DNA from: DAOUKH01 sp965261455
GTDB lineage: Bacteria > Chloroflexota > Dehalococcoidia > SHYB01
Assembly: GCA_965261455.1 (NCBI GenBank)
Contig: OZ253453.1
Coordinates: forward strand, 124,001 to 188,000
Direction of reading: 5' to 3'
DNA length: 64,000 nt
The position numbers were made by a program, and so were the translations under genes. Below, one piece after another: positions 48,420 through 56,728 of this stretch. The notes beneath the pieces were generated by a model that was not told where the DNA came from, made no database searches, and saw only the letters and a program-made list of their open reading frames with translations. Position 1 is the stretch's first letter. Every line of letters starts with the position of its first letter.

Positions 48420-48628
48420 CAGCCGAACGACTCCCCGGCCAGGCTATCGGGGGAAGCGCGGCGCTTCCCGCCTCGGAGGGGCCCGTGCCCTTCGGGGGCG
48501 CGCCGCTAGGGCCAGCCGCAAAGCCACCGGCTGGTAGCCGCGCCTTTCCATCCCAACTGAGGGCGGCTGAGGGAAGGCGAGCAGCTGGGGTGTACCCCGG
48601 GCCGCGCTATGCGTCCCTGCCGGGGAGG
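48420..48628. other. gap with repeats, no gene
   Basis: About 210 bp. Contains GC-rich inverted repeats (GGGGGAAGCGCGG-CGCTTCCC region at about 48450-48470 and a GCCC-TTCG-GGGGC hairpin near 48485) resembling the dispersed repeat, then the second 26-bp direct repeat. No protein character. Confidence 0.5.
48516..48541 (+). repeat. 26-bp direct repeat, copy 2
   Basis: Identical to 47605-47630, which encodes the end of the SDR gene. Here it has no gene attached. The flanking CCTT is shared too after one mismatch. Confidence 0.8.
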
Positions 48629-49537
48629 GTGCTTAACCTGCGACGCCTGCTCAACAGGTACCGCTGGGAGCTGTGGCTGTTCATCGGCATCCCGTCGGTT
48701 GCTGCGACCGTCGGCCCCATCGGCCTTGCGTACACATGGGACGTCATTGCGCCGGACGACGGGTGGTTCTTCTCAGCGTGGCGTGCCTTCAGCACGAGCG
48801 TGGTCGCAGCCGTCCTGCTGGGCGCGTCGTATGCGAAGGTTCGGCGCCTGGAAGGATTCATGCTCAAGTTGTTCTGGAGATACTCGCTCGCCGCGTCGGT
48901 CGTGTCGGCTCTGGGCTTCTTGACTATCAGCCTGCTGTCCTCCCAACCCTGGGATCCCTTCGACCTTGGTTTTGTTCCCTTCTATCTACGATGGGTTCTG
49001 TCCCTTCTGGCCCTGGCCGCTCTCGGTGGCCTTGTGCGACTGTGGTTTGCCAGAGAAGCATCGCGGTTCAGCCTAGCGCACGCCTTCCTGGTCATTGCGC
49101 TATCGGGGTCCACGGCCGGCTATTCCATTCTTCTGCTTCCTGTTCTCCTTGCGTTCCGGACGCTGGCCCCCACCTCTCGGGACACGTCCGATGTCGCGCT
49201 CCAGTTAGGCACCGCAGTCCTCGGGACTGCGATCACCGTGTTGTCGATCTGGGCGCTCGCGAACTTCGACGGTATGGGTCGTCGATTACGTAGACGCTCG
49301 CTGGTAGCGCTGCTCGCGCTGGGCGTACTCCACGCCGTCACCTCTCCCAGCGGTGTGGCCGGCGATGTGGTCGACTATGTAGAAATGGGCAACTATATGA
49401 GCGCCGCGCTCGTTGCTGCCATTAGCCTGTTGGGCGTCACTGTCTTCACGCTCATCGTTCTCGGGCTGACCTACCTCCTGCGCGTCCGGCAGCCGGCCGA
49501 GCCGCCGACCGCCGTAAACGCCCATGAGGAGGCGTGA
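48629..49537 (+). CDS. multi-span membrane protein, first of a paralogous pair
   Basis: About 302 residues if started at the GTG at 48629; GGGGAGG lies directly before it and no ATG fits. NLRRLLNRYRWELWLFIGIPSVAATVG opens the protein, followed by about seven hydrophobic segments, a VRLWFAREASRFSLAHAFLVIALSG motif and LTYLLRVRQPAEPPT at the end. The next gene encodes a clear paralogue with the same landmarks. No known family. Lower GC than the catabolic genes. Confidence 0.6.
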   Translation: MLNLRRLLNRYRWELWLFIGIPSVAATVGPIGLAYTWDVIAPDDGWFFSAWRAFSTSVVAAVLLGASYAKVRRLEGFMLKLFWRYSLAASVVSALGFLTISLLSSQPWDPFDLGFVPFYLRWVLSLLALAALGGLVRLWFAREASRFSLAHAFLVIALSGSTAGYSILLLPVLLAFRTLAPTSRDTSDVALQLGTAVLGTAITVLSIWALANFDGMGRRLRRRSLVALLALGVLHAVTSPSGVAGDVVDYVEMGNYMSAALVAAISLLGVTVFTLIVLGLTYLLRVRQPAEPPTAVNAHEEA

Positions 49538-50375
49538 CTTGCGACGCTTGCTGAATGAGTACCGCTGGGAGTTGTGGCTGTTCGTCGGCATCCCAACGGT
49601 TGTGTCTCTCATCGGCGTCATCTATGACTGGAGCGGCGTACGGTGGGCGGGCGACTCCGGCTTGCGGGACACGGGAGCCGTCACTGGCTTGGCTGCAGCT
49701 GTGCTCCTAGGGCTCTCCTATCCTTGGGTCCGCCGTTTGGGAAGGCCAATGCTGGGGGTGTTGTGGAGATACTCTATCGCCGCGTCGGTTGTGGTGGGCG
49801 CGGGATGGGTTGTGATCGATTTGCTGTTTTCCGGCGTGAGACTGGACAGCACGGACTTAGGCTACTCCCTTGCGGGGCTGGGCGTCGCTGGGCTCCTGGT
49901 GCGGCTCTGGTTCGCCAGGGAAGCGTCGCGAATCAGTCTTGCGCATGCCTTCCTGTTCATTGCCCTGACAGTGGCGACCGGTTCTCTGGTCACCCCCTTC
50001 ACGATCGCATGGTTAAACGTGCGGGACGGCTACGACTTGTACGTCGCCATGGCCGTGGCGGGCAGCGCGGCGTTCGGGACCATGCTCGTCGTCACGATAA
50101 CCCTGCTCTCGATCTGGGCGCTTACGACCTTCGACGTCCTGGACCGAACAATACGCAGACGCGTGATCATAACCTTGCTCGCGCTAGGCACGTTCGATGC
50201 CTTCCTGTTCGAAAGGGTCAGCAACATAGCACTGCATGGCCCCTGGCAGGCAATTGATTTGGCCATTTTCCTCGCAGGCTTCGTCATCGGCACGCTCATC
50301 CTCCTCGGGCTGACGTACCTGCTGCGCGTCCGGCGGCCGGCGGAGCAGCCGACCGGCGTGTCCACGACAACCTAG
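49524..50375 (+). CDS. multi-span membrane protein, second of a paralogous pair
   Basis: 283 residues from the ATG at 49524, or 278 from the TTG at 49539, which has GAGGAGG 6 bp upstream and aligns with the start of the paralogue (LRRLLNEYRWELWLFVGIP). About seven membrane spans; the shared motif VRLWFAREASRISLAHAFLFIALT and the ending LTYLLRVRRPAEQPT are kept. The 14-bp overlap with the upstream gene suggests coupled translation. Function unknown. Its 3' end overlaps the convergent acyl-CoA dehydrogenase frame by 80 bp. Confidence 0.65.
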   Translation: MRRRDLRRLLNEYRWELWLFVGIPTVVSLIGVIYDWSGVRWAGDSGLRDTGAVTGLAAAVLLGLSYPWVRRLGRPMLGVLWRYSIAASVVVGAGWVVIDLLFSGVRLDSTDLGYSLAGLGVAGLLVRLWFAREASRISLAHAFLFIALTVATGSLVTPFTIAWLNVRDGYDLYVAMAVAGSAAFGTMLVVTITLLSIWALTTFDVLDRTIRRRVIITLLALGTFDAFLFERVSNIALHGPWQAIDLAIFLAGFVIGTLILLGLTYLLRVRRPAEQPTGVSTTT

Positions 50376-51555
50376 CCCTACCCCGGGGCATGCCGAGGCC
50401 GCGCTGCGCGATGATGTTGCGCTGGACCTCGTTGGCGCCGATGGAGACGGGGCTGCGTATCGTTTCGAGGTGGCCGTAGGCGGGCTGACCGAGCCCGGGC
50501 AGGTGCGGGCTCATCGGCAGCAGCGAGCCGTAATGGCCCATGATCTGCGTCCCCACGCGGCAGATGCGCCGGATCATCTCCGTGGCCCACACCTTGTTGA
50601 TGCTGGCCTCGGTGTTGGGCGCTTGCCCCGACTGCTGGAGCCAGACGATGCGCTTCATCAGCCGCAGCCCGGCGTCGATCTCCGTCCGTATCCGCGCGAG
50701 TTTGCGCCGCACCAGCGGGTCTTTCGTTAGCGGCGCGCCGTTCTTGCGCGTCGAGCGACAGAAGTCGAGGAGCTCGTCGAAGAGGCGCTGCGCCTCGCCG
50801 TAGTAGAGGAAGCCGCTCCGCTCGAAGTCGATCGCCGTCATCAGGTGGTACCAGCCGCGGTCCTGCTCGCCGACGAGCGCCGTCTTGGGCACGCGCACGT
50901 CCTCGAAGAAGACCTCGGCGTGGTCCCAACCCGCGACGGTGGGGATGGGCCGCACCGTGATCCCCTCCGTTGTCATCGGGATGACGAAGAGGCTGAGCCC
51001 GCGGTGGCGCGGGACGTTGGGGTTGGTGCGGGCGATCATCCAGGCGTACTCGGTACGCTGGGCGTGGGTGCTGAACGACTTCTGCCCGTTGATGACGTAC
51101 TCGTCCCCGTCGGCGACGGCGCGGGTCTCGACGCCGGCGAGGTCGCTGCCCGCGCCCGGCTCGGAATAGCCGAGCATGAACTCGACCTCGCCGCGGGCGA
51201 TCTTGGGCAGGAAGAAGCGGCGCTGCTCCTCGCTCCCGAACGCGCTGAGCGACGGGCCGATGATGTAGACGCTGTGATAGACCCCCGGAGCGCGGGCGTA
51301 GGCCGCCTCGTAGGAGAGGATGGCGTTGTAGGCGCCGGGTATCCCCCGGCCGCCGTGCTCGGCGGGCAGCGAGTAGCCGGTGAGGCCGGCCTCGGATAGC
51401 TCGCGCTTGAACTCGCGTTCCAGGTCGCGGTCTGACCACTGCTGGTCGCGCAGGTCGCGCCCGCGCCGGCGGCGCTCGGGAGTGAGGGTCGCTTCCATGA
51501 AGCGCCGCACCTGTCGCTGGTATTCCTCTTCTTCTTTCGAGAACGCGAAGTCCAT
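50296..51555 (-). CDS. acyl-CoA dehydrogenase family protein
   Basis: 419 residues. MDFAFSKEEEEYQRQVRRFM, FMLGYSEPGAGSDLAGVETRAVADGDEYVINGQKSFSTHAQ (FAD region), VPKTALVGEQDRGWYHLM and QIMGHYGSLLP followed by SPVSIGANEVQRNIIAQRGLGMPRG. This is the large family acting on acyl-CoA or steroid side chains. Homologues normally stop soon after GLGMPRG; here the frame continues 27 arginine-rich residues and overlaps the end of the convergent membrane-protein gene by 80 bp. Upstream hotdog hydratase gene is 22 bp away. Confidence 0.9.
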   Translation of the reverse strand: MDFAFSKEEEEYQRQVRRFMEATLTPERRRRGRDLRDQQWSDRDLEREFKRELSEAGLTGYSLPAEHGGRGIPGAYNAILSYEAAYARAPGVYHSVYIIGPSLSAFGSEEQRRFFLPKIARGEVEFMLGYSEPGAGSDLAGVETRAVADGDEYVINGQKSFSTHAQRTEYAWMIARTNPNVPRHRGLSLFVIPMTTEGITVRPIPTVAGWDHAEVFFEDVRVPKTALVGEQDRGWYHLMTAIDFERSGFLYYGEAQRLFDELLDFCRSTRKNGAPLTKDPLVRRKLARIRTEIDAGLRLMKRIVWLQQSGQAPNTEASINKVWATEMIRRICRVGTQIMGHYGSLLPMSPHLPGLGQPAYGHLETIRSPVSIGANEVQRNIIAQRGLGMPRGRARLSWTRRSAAPPAAGRAAGTSARGG

Positions 51556-51577
51556 GACGTGGGCCGCCGGTTGGCGC

Positions 51578-52825
51578 CTACCAGACGCACCCCGGGGTAT
51601 CGACGGCGAACTCCGTCCTCATCGGGGTCGGCTCGCCGCCGGGGACGGGGAGCCGGACGGGGCCGCGCTCGCGGGAGGGGAGCAGCACCGACGCCGTCCC
51701 CGGCGTGGCCACCTCGCCCCGCTGGTTCTCGCACCAGACCTCAAGGTCGACGACGTTCAGATCGCCCTCGCGACGCTTGCCCGCGACCTTCGCCCGGACC
51801 CACTGCGTGTCGCCGTGGAAGTTGAACTTGCGGGTCTGGTCCGACTGCTTCCACAGGAAGCCGTCGTCGCCCATCCAGTTGGTGCAGTAGTGGATGATCC
51901 ATGAGGTCCGCATCATGCCGTAGTCGTACGACCGCGGCGCGCCGACCTTGTTGGCGCGCTTGTCTTCCCAGTGGACGCGCTGGGCGACGTCGTAGTAGCC
52001 GTAGTCGTTCTTGGGGTAGAAGGTGGGGATGCGCTGGCGGTTGAGGTAGCCCAGCCGCAGCGGGGCGACTTGGAAGACACCCCAGCCCCAGCCCTGGTGC
52101 CAGCCGATGATCTCGACGGTGGAGAGCGGCCCTTTGACCATCGTGGGCATCTCCTCGGTCTCAGAGACGTCCTCCCAGTACAGGGTGTTTGCGCCGCGGC
52201 GGAACTCGTTGGCGTAGGCCGAGTCGATCTCGTCGAGCTCCTCTTGGGTGTAGGTTTTGGGCTCGACGCCCATGTACTTGCCGGTCTTCTCCGACGCCTC
52301 GCGCTCGGCGAACCAGAAATAGTAGCGGTAGACGGCAACGAGCTCGCCGCGCTGGTTCAGAAACTCCTTGCGGTGGTAGACGACCGCCGCGGAGCCGCCG
52401 CCGAATTGGCTCCGCTTCTCTTCGACATCCTCGATGAAGTAGTTGACGCTGAGACGGTCGCCGGGCAGCACGGGCCGGAACCACTGCCAATCGCTGCCCG
52501 ATTGGTACCAGGGCACGCCGCGGAGGGCGCCGGCCCCGGCGTCGCGCACGTGCTTGGGGATGGGCGCGGAGCGGGTGACGCCCATCGTGCTGAGGAACAT
52601 CGGCGGCGCCGGTGTCGTCCCCCACCGCGTCGATTTGGCGTACTCGGGGTCGGCGTAGAGCGGGTTGTCGTCGCCGTACGCCGTGGCGAAGTGGCGGATG
52701 GTGTCCTCGTGGGCCTCCGTGTTGAACGGCGGCGGCTGCGGTATCAATACCCCGATGCGGTTGCGGTAGCGCTGCACGCCATCTGCCGTGATCTGGCCTC
52801 GCATCTCGTTATCGACCGTCGTCAT
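51578..52825 (-). CDS. double-hotdog MaoC-like hydratase
   Basis: 415 residues, GGAGG before the ATG. N-terminal domain: EDTIRHFATAYGDDNPLYADPEYAKSTRWGTTPAPPMFLS, the FAS1-like dehydratase signature, then WQWFRPVLPGDRLSVNYFIEDVEEKRSQFGGG. C-terminal domain: LYWEDVSETEEMPTMVKGPLSTVEIIGWHQGWG, ending in a hotdog strand GDLNVVDLEVWCENQRGEVATPG. The D-x4-H hydratase pair is not clear in the second domain. A fusion of the two halves seen as separate genes at 4113-5018. Cotranscribed with the acyl-CoA dehydrogenase, so a beta-oxidation-type pair. Confidence 0.85.
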   Translation of the reverse strand: MTTVDNEMRGQITADGVQRYRNRIGVLIPQPPPFNTEAHEDTIRHFATAYGDDNPLYADPEYAKSTRWGTTPAPPMFLSTMGVTRSAPIPKHVRDAGAGALRGVPWYQSGSDWQWFRPVLPGDRLSVNYFIEDVEEKRSQFGGGSAAVVYHRKEFLNQRGELVAVYRYYFWFAEREASEKTGKYMGVEPKTYTQEELDEIDSAYANEFRRGANTLYWEDVSETEEMPTMVKGPLSTVEIIGWHQGWGWGVFQVAPLRLGYLNRQRIPTFYPKNDYGYYDVAQRVHWEDKRANKVGAPRSYDYGMMRTSWIIHYCTNWMGDDGFLWKQSDQTRKFNFHGDTQWVRAKVAGKRREGDLNVVDLEVWCENQRGEVATPGTASVLLPSRERGPVRLPVPGGEPTPMRTEFAVDTPGCVW

Positions 52826-52868
52826 GCGCGCCTCCTCGCCGCTCCCGCCGTGCGGCGGGGGCGGAGCA

Positions 52869-52874
52869 ATTATA
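52869..52874 (-). promoter_or_regulatory. -10 element of the hydratase/dehydrogenase operon
   Basis: TATAAT on the minus strand in the context GCCTATAATTG, 44 bp before the ATG at 52825. No consensus -35 seen. Confidence 0.4.
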
Positions 52875-52934
52875 GGCGCAGAACGGCGCCACGCTCCCGC
52901 CGTCCGGGCCGGTGTCTGACACGCGCCACTAGAC

Positions 52935-52948
52935 AGAACGTGCGTTCT
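52935..52948. promoter_or_regulatory. SOS (LexA) box upstream of the SPL-type gene
   Basis: AGAACGTGCGTTCT, a fit to the GAAC-N4-GTTC LexA box of Gram-positive-type bacteria. It is 16 bp before the ATG at 52965. It is the exact reverse complement of the box before recA. Confidence 0.8.
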
Positions 52949-52964
52949 TTCTTACGCTGCCGCC

Positions 52965-53912
52965 ATGCTAGCCGCCGGTGGGACAAGCGTGAACGTTGGA
53001 CGGGCGAGCGCGGCGCGCGACGTTCGCTACGAAGAGGTCGAATGCAAGACGGTCCTGAACCGCGTGAAGGGGATGGGCTTCAAGTGGTCGATCAACCCCT
53101 ACAAGGGCTGTGTGCACGGTTGTCACTATTGCTACGCCCGCCGCTATCACGCCTTCATCGACCTGAACGCCGGTGAGGACTTCACCGGCCTGATTCAGGT
53201 GCGGGCCAACGCGCCGGAAGTGCTGCGGCGCGAGCTGGCGCGGCGCTCGTGGAAGCGCGAGACCGTGGCCCTCGGCACGGCGACCGACCCCTACCAGCCC
53301 ATCGAGGGCCGCTACCGGATCACTCGAGGGCTCCTCGAGGCGCTGCGCGACTTCCGCACCCCTGTGGCTATCGTCACCAAGGGCACGATGATCGTGCGCG
53401 ACCTCGACGTGCTCGTCGACCTGGCCCGCCGCGCCGGAACGTCGGTGTGCATGTCGATCGCCACGCTGGACCGGGAGACCTGGCGGCGGCTCGAACCGGG
53501 CACCGCGCCGCCGTGGCAGCGGCTGCGAACGGTGCGGAAGCTCTCCGAGGCGGGGGTCGAGGCGGGCGTGCTCATCGCGCCCATCGTGCCGGGCATCACC
53601 GATGCCTCGGACGACCTGCGGGAGCTGGTGAAGGCAGCGGCCGACCACGGCGCGCGGTTCGTCGGGTCGCGCGTCCTCGCCCTTCAGGGGTCGGTCAAGG
53701 ACCACTTCCTCAGCTTCATGCGGAAGGAATACCCCGGCCTGCTCGCCGAATACCGCCGCCTCTTCCCCGGCGCCAACGCCGACCGTGACTACGCCGCGGC
53801 CACGACCGGCTACGTCGACGGCCTGCGCCGCCTCTACCGCGTGGGGGAGCGCTCCTCCCGCGAGGTAATCCGTCCGGCGGGGCATGGCCGGCAGCTTTCG
53901 CTGGCCCTGTGA
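52965..53912 (+). CDS. SPL-family radical SAM protein, SOS-regulated
   Basis: 315 residues. The radical SAM cluster motif is C49-x3-C53-x2-C56 in NPYKGCVHGCHYCYARRYH, followed by LGTATDPYQPIEGRYRITRGLLEAL and VAIVTKGTMIVRDLDVL typical of SplB-like (spore photoproduct lyase family) proteins. VEAGVLIAPIVPGITDASDDL is the next conserved block. SPL reverses a UV lesion in spores; non-sporulating homologues have no proven role. Here the LexA box in its promoter and recA next door link it to DNA-damage response. Confidence 0.88.
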   Translation: MLAAGGTSVNVGRASAARDVRYEEVECKTVLNRVKGMGFKWSINPYKGCVHGCHYCYARRYHAFIDLNAGEDFTGLIQVRANAPEVLRRELARRSWKRETVALGTATDPYQPIEGRYRITRGLLEALRDFRTPVAIVTKGTMIVRDLDVLVDLARRAGTSVCMSIATLDRETWRRLEPGTAPPWQRLRTVRKLSEAGVEAGVLIAPIVPGITDASDDLRELVKAAADHGARFVGSRVLALQGSVKDHFLSFMRKEYPGLLAEYRRLFPGANADRDYAAATTGYVDGLRRLYRVGERSSREVIRPAGHGRQLSLAL

Positions 53913-53966
53913 TTTGGGGCGCGGGCGTAGATGGAACGGCGTATGATGACGTGTGACATACGGCTA

Positions 53967-53995
53967 TTGCGGAAAAAGAACGCACGTTCTATCAT
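53967..53995 (+). promoter_or_regulatory. recA promoter with embedded SOS box
   Basis: TTGCGG (53967-53972), 17-bp spacer, TATCAT (53990-53995). The spacer is filled by AGAACGCACGTTCT (53977-53990), a GAAC-N4-GTTC LexA box, so bound repressor would block RNA polymerase directly. Confidence 0.75.
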
Positions 53996-54045
53996 CTCGC
54001 GAAATCGAGAGACGTATTCGCGAAAAACGAGATAAGGAGCACGCG

Positions 54046-55110
54046 TTGGACACCGAGAAGAAGACGATGGACACGGAGAAAGACAAGGCGCTCGACATCG
54101 CGATGGCCCAGATTGAGAAGCAGTTCGGCCGGGGCTCGCTGATGAAGCTCGGCGAGGTCTCGTCGAAGCTGACCATCGCCAGCATCCCCACGGGGTCGCT
54201 GTCGCTGGACCTAGCCCTCGGCGTGGGTGGTGTGCCTCGCGGGCGGGTGATCGACATATTCGGCACCGAGTCGTCGGGCAAGTCCACGCTGGCGCAGCAC
54301 ATCATTGCCGAGGCGCAGAAGCTCGGCGGCAAGGCGGCCTACATCGACGCCGAGCACGCGCTCGACCCGAGCTACGCGGCGAAGTGCGGCGTCGACATCC
54401 AGGAGCTCTACATATCGCAGCCCGACTTCGCCGAGCAGGCGCTGGAGATCACCGAGGCGCTGGTGCGCTCCGGCGCCATCGACGTGGTGGTGATAGACAG
54501 CGTGGCTGCGCTGGTCCCGCGGGCCGAGATCGAAGGCGACATGGGCGACCCGCAGATGGGCCTGCAGGCCCGGCTGATGTCCCAGGCCCTGCGCAAGTTG
54601 ACCGCGGCGATCAACCGCTCGAAGACGTGCGTGGTCTTCATCAACCAGTTGCGCGAAAAGGTCGGCGTGGTTTTCGGCAACCCCGAGACGACGCCCGGCG
54701 GCAAGGCCCTGAAGTTCTATTCGTCGGTGCGGATCGACCTGCGCCGGCTGGAGACGATTAAGCGAGGGCAGGACGCCATCGGCAATCGGGTGCGCGCCAA
54801 GGTGGTGAAGAACAAGGTGGCGCCGCCGTTCCGCGTCGCCGAGTTCGACATCATGTTCGCCCACGGCATCAGCAAAGAGGGCGACATCCTCGACTTGGGC
54901 GTGAAGCACGAAATTCTGCGGAAGAGCGGCGCGCACTTCACCTTCGGTGAGACCAAGCTCGGCCAAGGCAGGGAGAGCGCGAAGAGCTTCCTGATGGAGA
55001 ACCCCGACGTGGCCCTCGCCATCGAGAAGCAGGTGCGCTCCGTAGCCAGAGAGGCCGAGCCGCAACTCACCGCGCCCCCCAAGGCCGGCGAGGAGGCCGT
55101 CGCGCTCTAA
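54046..55110 (+). CDS. recA: recombinase RecA
   Basis: 354 residues from the TTG at 54046, preceded by AAGGAG at good spacing; the ATG at 54067 is a possible alternative. Walker A GTESSGKST (73-81), then AAYIDAEHALDPSYAAKCGVDIQELYISQPD, VVVIDSVAALVPRAEIEGDMGD (Walker B and L1), CVVFINQLREKVGVVFGNPETTPGGKALKFY (L2) and the C-terminal DNA-binding domain. It coats single-stranded DNA, drives strand exchange and triggers LexA cleavage. The acidic C-terminal tail is short. Confidence 0.98.
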   Translation: MDTEKKTMDTEKDKALDIAMAQIEKQFGRGSLMKLGEVSSKLTIASIPTGSLSLDLALGVGGVPRGRVIDIFGTESSGKSTLAQHIIAEAQKLGGKAAYIDAEHALDPSYAAKCGVDIQELYISQPDFAEQALEITEALVRSGAIDVVVIDSVAALVPRAEIEGDMGDPQMGLQARLMSQALRKLTAAINRSKTCVVFINQLREKVGVVFGNPETTPGGKALKFYSSVRIDLRRLETIKRGQDAIGNRVRAKVVKNKVAPPFRVAEFDIMFAHGISKEGDILDLGVKHEILRKSGAHFTFGETKLGQGRESAKSFLMENPDVALAIEKQVRSVAREAEPQLTAPPKAGEEAVAL

Positions 55111-55126
55111 CGCCCGGCGCCATCTC

Positions 55127-55811
55127 AAACCTTCCCCCTTTGAGACCTTTGCGTAACCCGCCCGCAGGGCTCAAGCATGGGTGGGGCCGGGAGGTCTTGC
55201 CTCTTCTCCCCACGGAGACCTTTGCAACCGACGGGGGTCCTGGCGGGGGGGGGTGGCATTCACTTAAACCTCTCCCCCTCTGGGGGAGATTGAGAGAGGG
55301 CGGGGGAGGCGGGGACCGCGCGACCTTGCCGAAGCCCACCCGCCGAGTTACGCAAAGGTCTCCCCACGGGAGAAGATTGAGATGAGGGGCCCCCTCGCAA
55401 CGACCACGGGCTATCGAAGCGCGCCACCTTCGCGGTCAGTCACCCCGCCCGGGCTCACGCATGGGTGGAGCCGGGAAGTCTTGCCTCTTCTCCCCACGGA
55501 GACCCTTGCAAAACCGACTGGGGTCCTGGTAGGGGAGCGGAGGTGGCATTCACTTAAACCTCTCCCCCTCTGGGGGAGACTGAGAGAGGGCGCGCGCCGC
55601 TAGGCGCGCGAGCGCCCGAAGGGCGCTGCTCCCTCCCCTCCCGCAGTTACGCAAGGGCCTCCCCACGGGAGAAGATTGAGATGAGGGGCCCCCTCGCAAC
55701 CACCACGGGTTATCGAAGCCCGCCACCTTCGCGGTCAGTCACCCCAGTTACGCAAAGGTCTCCCTCTGGGGGAGACTGAGAGAGGGCACGCGCCGCTAGG
55801 CGCGTCGCGGC
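55127..55811. repeat. array of structured GC-rich repeats, no gene
   Basis: About 700 bp without a credible coding frame. Built of imperfect tandem units of about 284-299 bp: GCATGGGTGG-A/G-GCCGGGA at 55175 and 55459, GTTACGCAAAGGTCTCCCC-type text at 55347 and 55646. Each unit holds CTCCCCC-TCT-GGGGGAG palindromes; the copy at 55564-55633 also has GCGCGCGCC-GCTA-GGCGCGCG and AGCGCCC-GAA-GGGCGCT. The same three-hairpin block occurs singly at 22581, and parts at 11293, 33152 and about 7405. Located between recA and the deacetylase operon end. Confidence 0.8.
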
Positions 55812-55813
55812 AG

Positions 55814-56728
55814 TTACCCGGGGAAAGCGGCGGCGATTTCCTGCGCCGTCTCCGTCCGGCAGCGTGGGTCGGCGGCGATGCCGTCGAGGACCGCGTCCAA
55901 CGCGGGGTAGCGGAAGGGTTGACCGGTGACGAAGGGCGTGAGGCTGAAGCCGAAGACCTGCGCACCCCGGTCGTCGGCCTCGGCGAGCAGCGCTTCGCGG
56001 GCCTCCGCGATCTGCCGCGCCCAGACCGCCTCCTCCTGCGTGCGCTCGATGAGCAGCTTGTAGTCGTCGAGCTCGTTGTGCAGCGGCAGGCAGGTGAGCG
56101 GGCCGGAGCGGGTGCGCATCGAGACCGGGACCTGGTCGATCTCCCAATCGAGGCAGATGTCGAAGCCGTGCTCGACGAGAAGATCGGGCGTGTTGAAGCT
56201 CTGCTGGCGGGCGGGGCTCAGCCAGGTTCTGGGCGCGAGGCCGGCGCGTTCGAAGGCGGCGCGGACGGCCTCGATCCGGCGGCGCTCGTCGTCCTCGTCC
56301 AGCGTACCGTGATGGATGGCGTCGCCGTTGAGTCCGGCGGCGGCGATCTCGTGGCCGTCCTCGACAATCGCCTCGGCCAGCGGCGCGGCGCGGGCGAGCA
56401 GGTCGGCGCTGAGGGCGAAGGTCGCCCGGACGCCGCGGGCCTTCATCGCGCGCAGGATGCGGAAGACGCCCACCCGGTTGCCGTAGTCCCGGGTAGTGAA
56501 GTGGCGCAGGTCGGGGTACGGCGTGACCATCCCATGGGGATGATTGAATGGGTCCTTCTTGGGGTCGATGGGGTGGAACTCGCACGCGACCACGATCATC
56601 ACCGAAAGATCCGCGCCGTCAGCGCGGCGGACGGGGGCACGGTCCTTGGCGAGGCGCCAGTCGTACCGGTCGATGTCCTGACCGTGGCGGCGCCGAGGGT
56701 ATTCGAGGTGTTCTTGCGGTAGGCTCAT
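55814..56728 (-). CDS. polysaccharide deacetylase-like (NodB fold) protein
   Basis: 304 residues from the ATG at 56728 (GGAGG upstream). MIVVACEFHPIDPKKDPFNHPHGMVTPYPDLRHFTTRDYGNRVGVFRILRAMKARGVRATFALSADLLARAAPLAEAIVEDGHEIAAAG is the NodB core. The usual HxxEH-type metal motif (SHSxxH) is replaced by AAAGLNGDAIHHG, so metal binding differs from true chitin deacetylases. Related to allantoinase PuuE-type enzymes acting on small amides. Overlaps the upstream paralogue by 4 bp. Confidence 0.82.
   Translation of the reverse strand: MSLPQEHLEYPRRRHGQDIDRYDWRLAKDRAPVRRADGADLSVMIVVACEFHPIDPKKDPFNHPHGMVTPYPDLRHFTTRDYGNRVGVFRILRAMKARGVRATFALSADLLARAAPLAEAIVEDGHEIAAAGLNGDAIHHGTLDEDDERRRIEAVRAAFERAGLAPRTWLSPARQQSFNTPDLLVEHGFDICLDWEIDQVPVSMRTRSGPLTCLPLHNELDDYKLLIERTQEEAVWARQIAEAREALLAEADDRGAQVFGFSLTPFVTGQPFRYPALDAVLDGIAADPRCRTETAQEIAAAFPG

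Noticed and set aside
55127..55811. CRISPR array
   Set aside because: Repeat units are about 290 bp and contain several palindromes; there are no short regular repeats with unique spacers and no cas genes.
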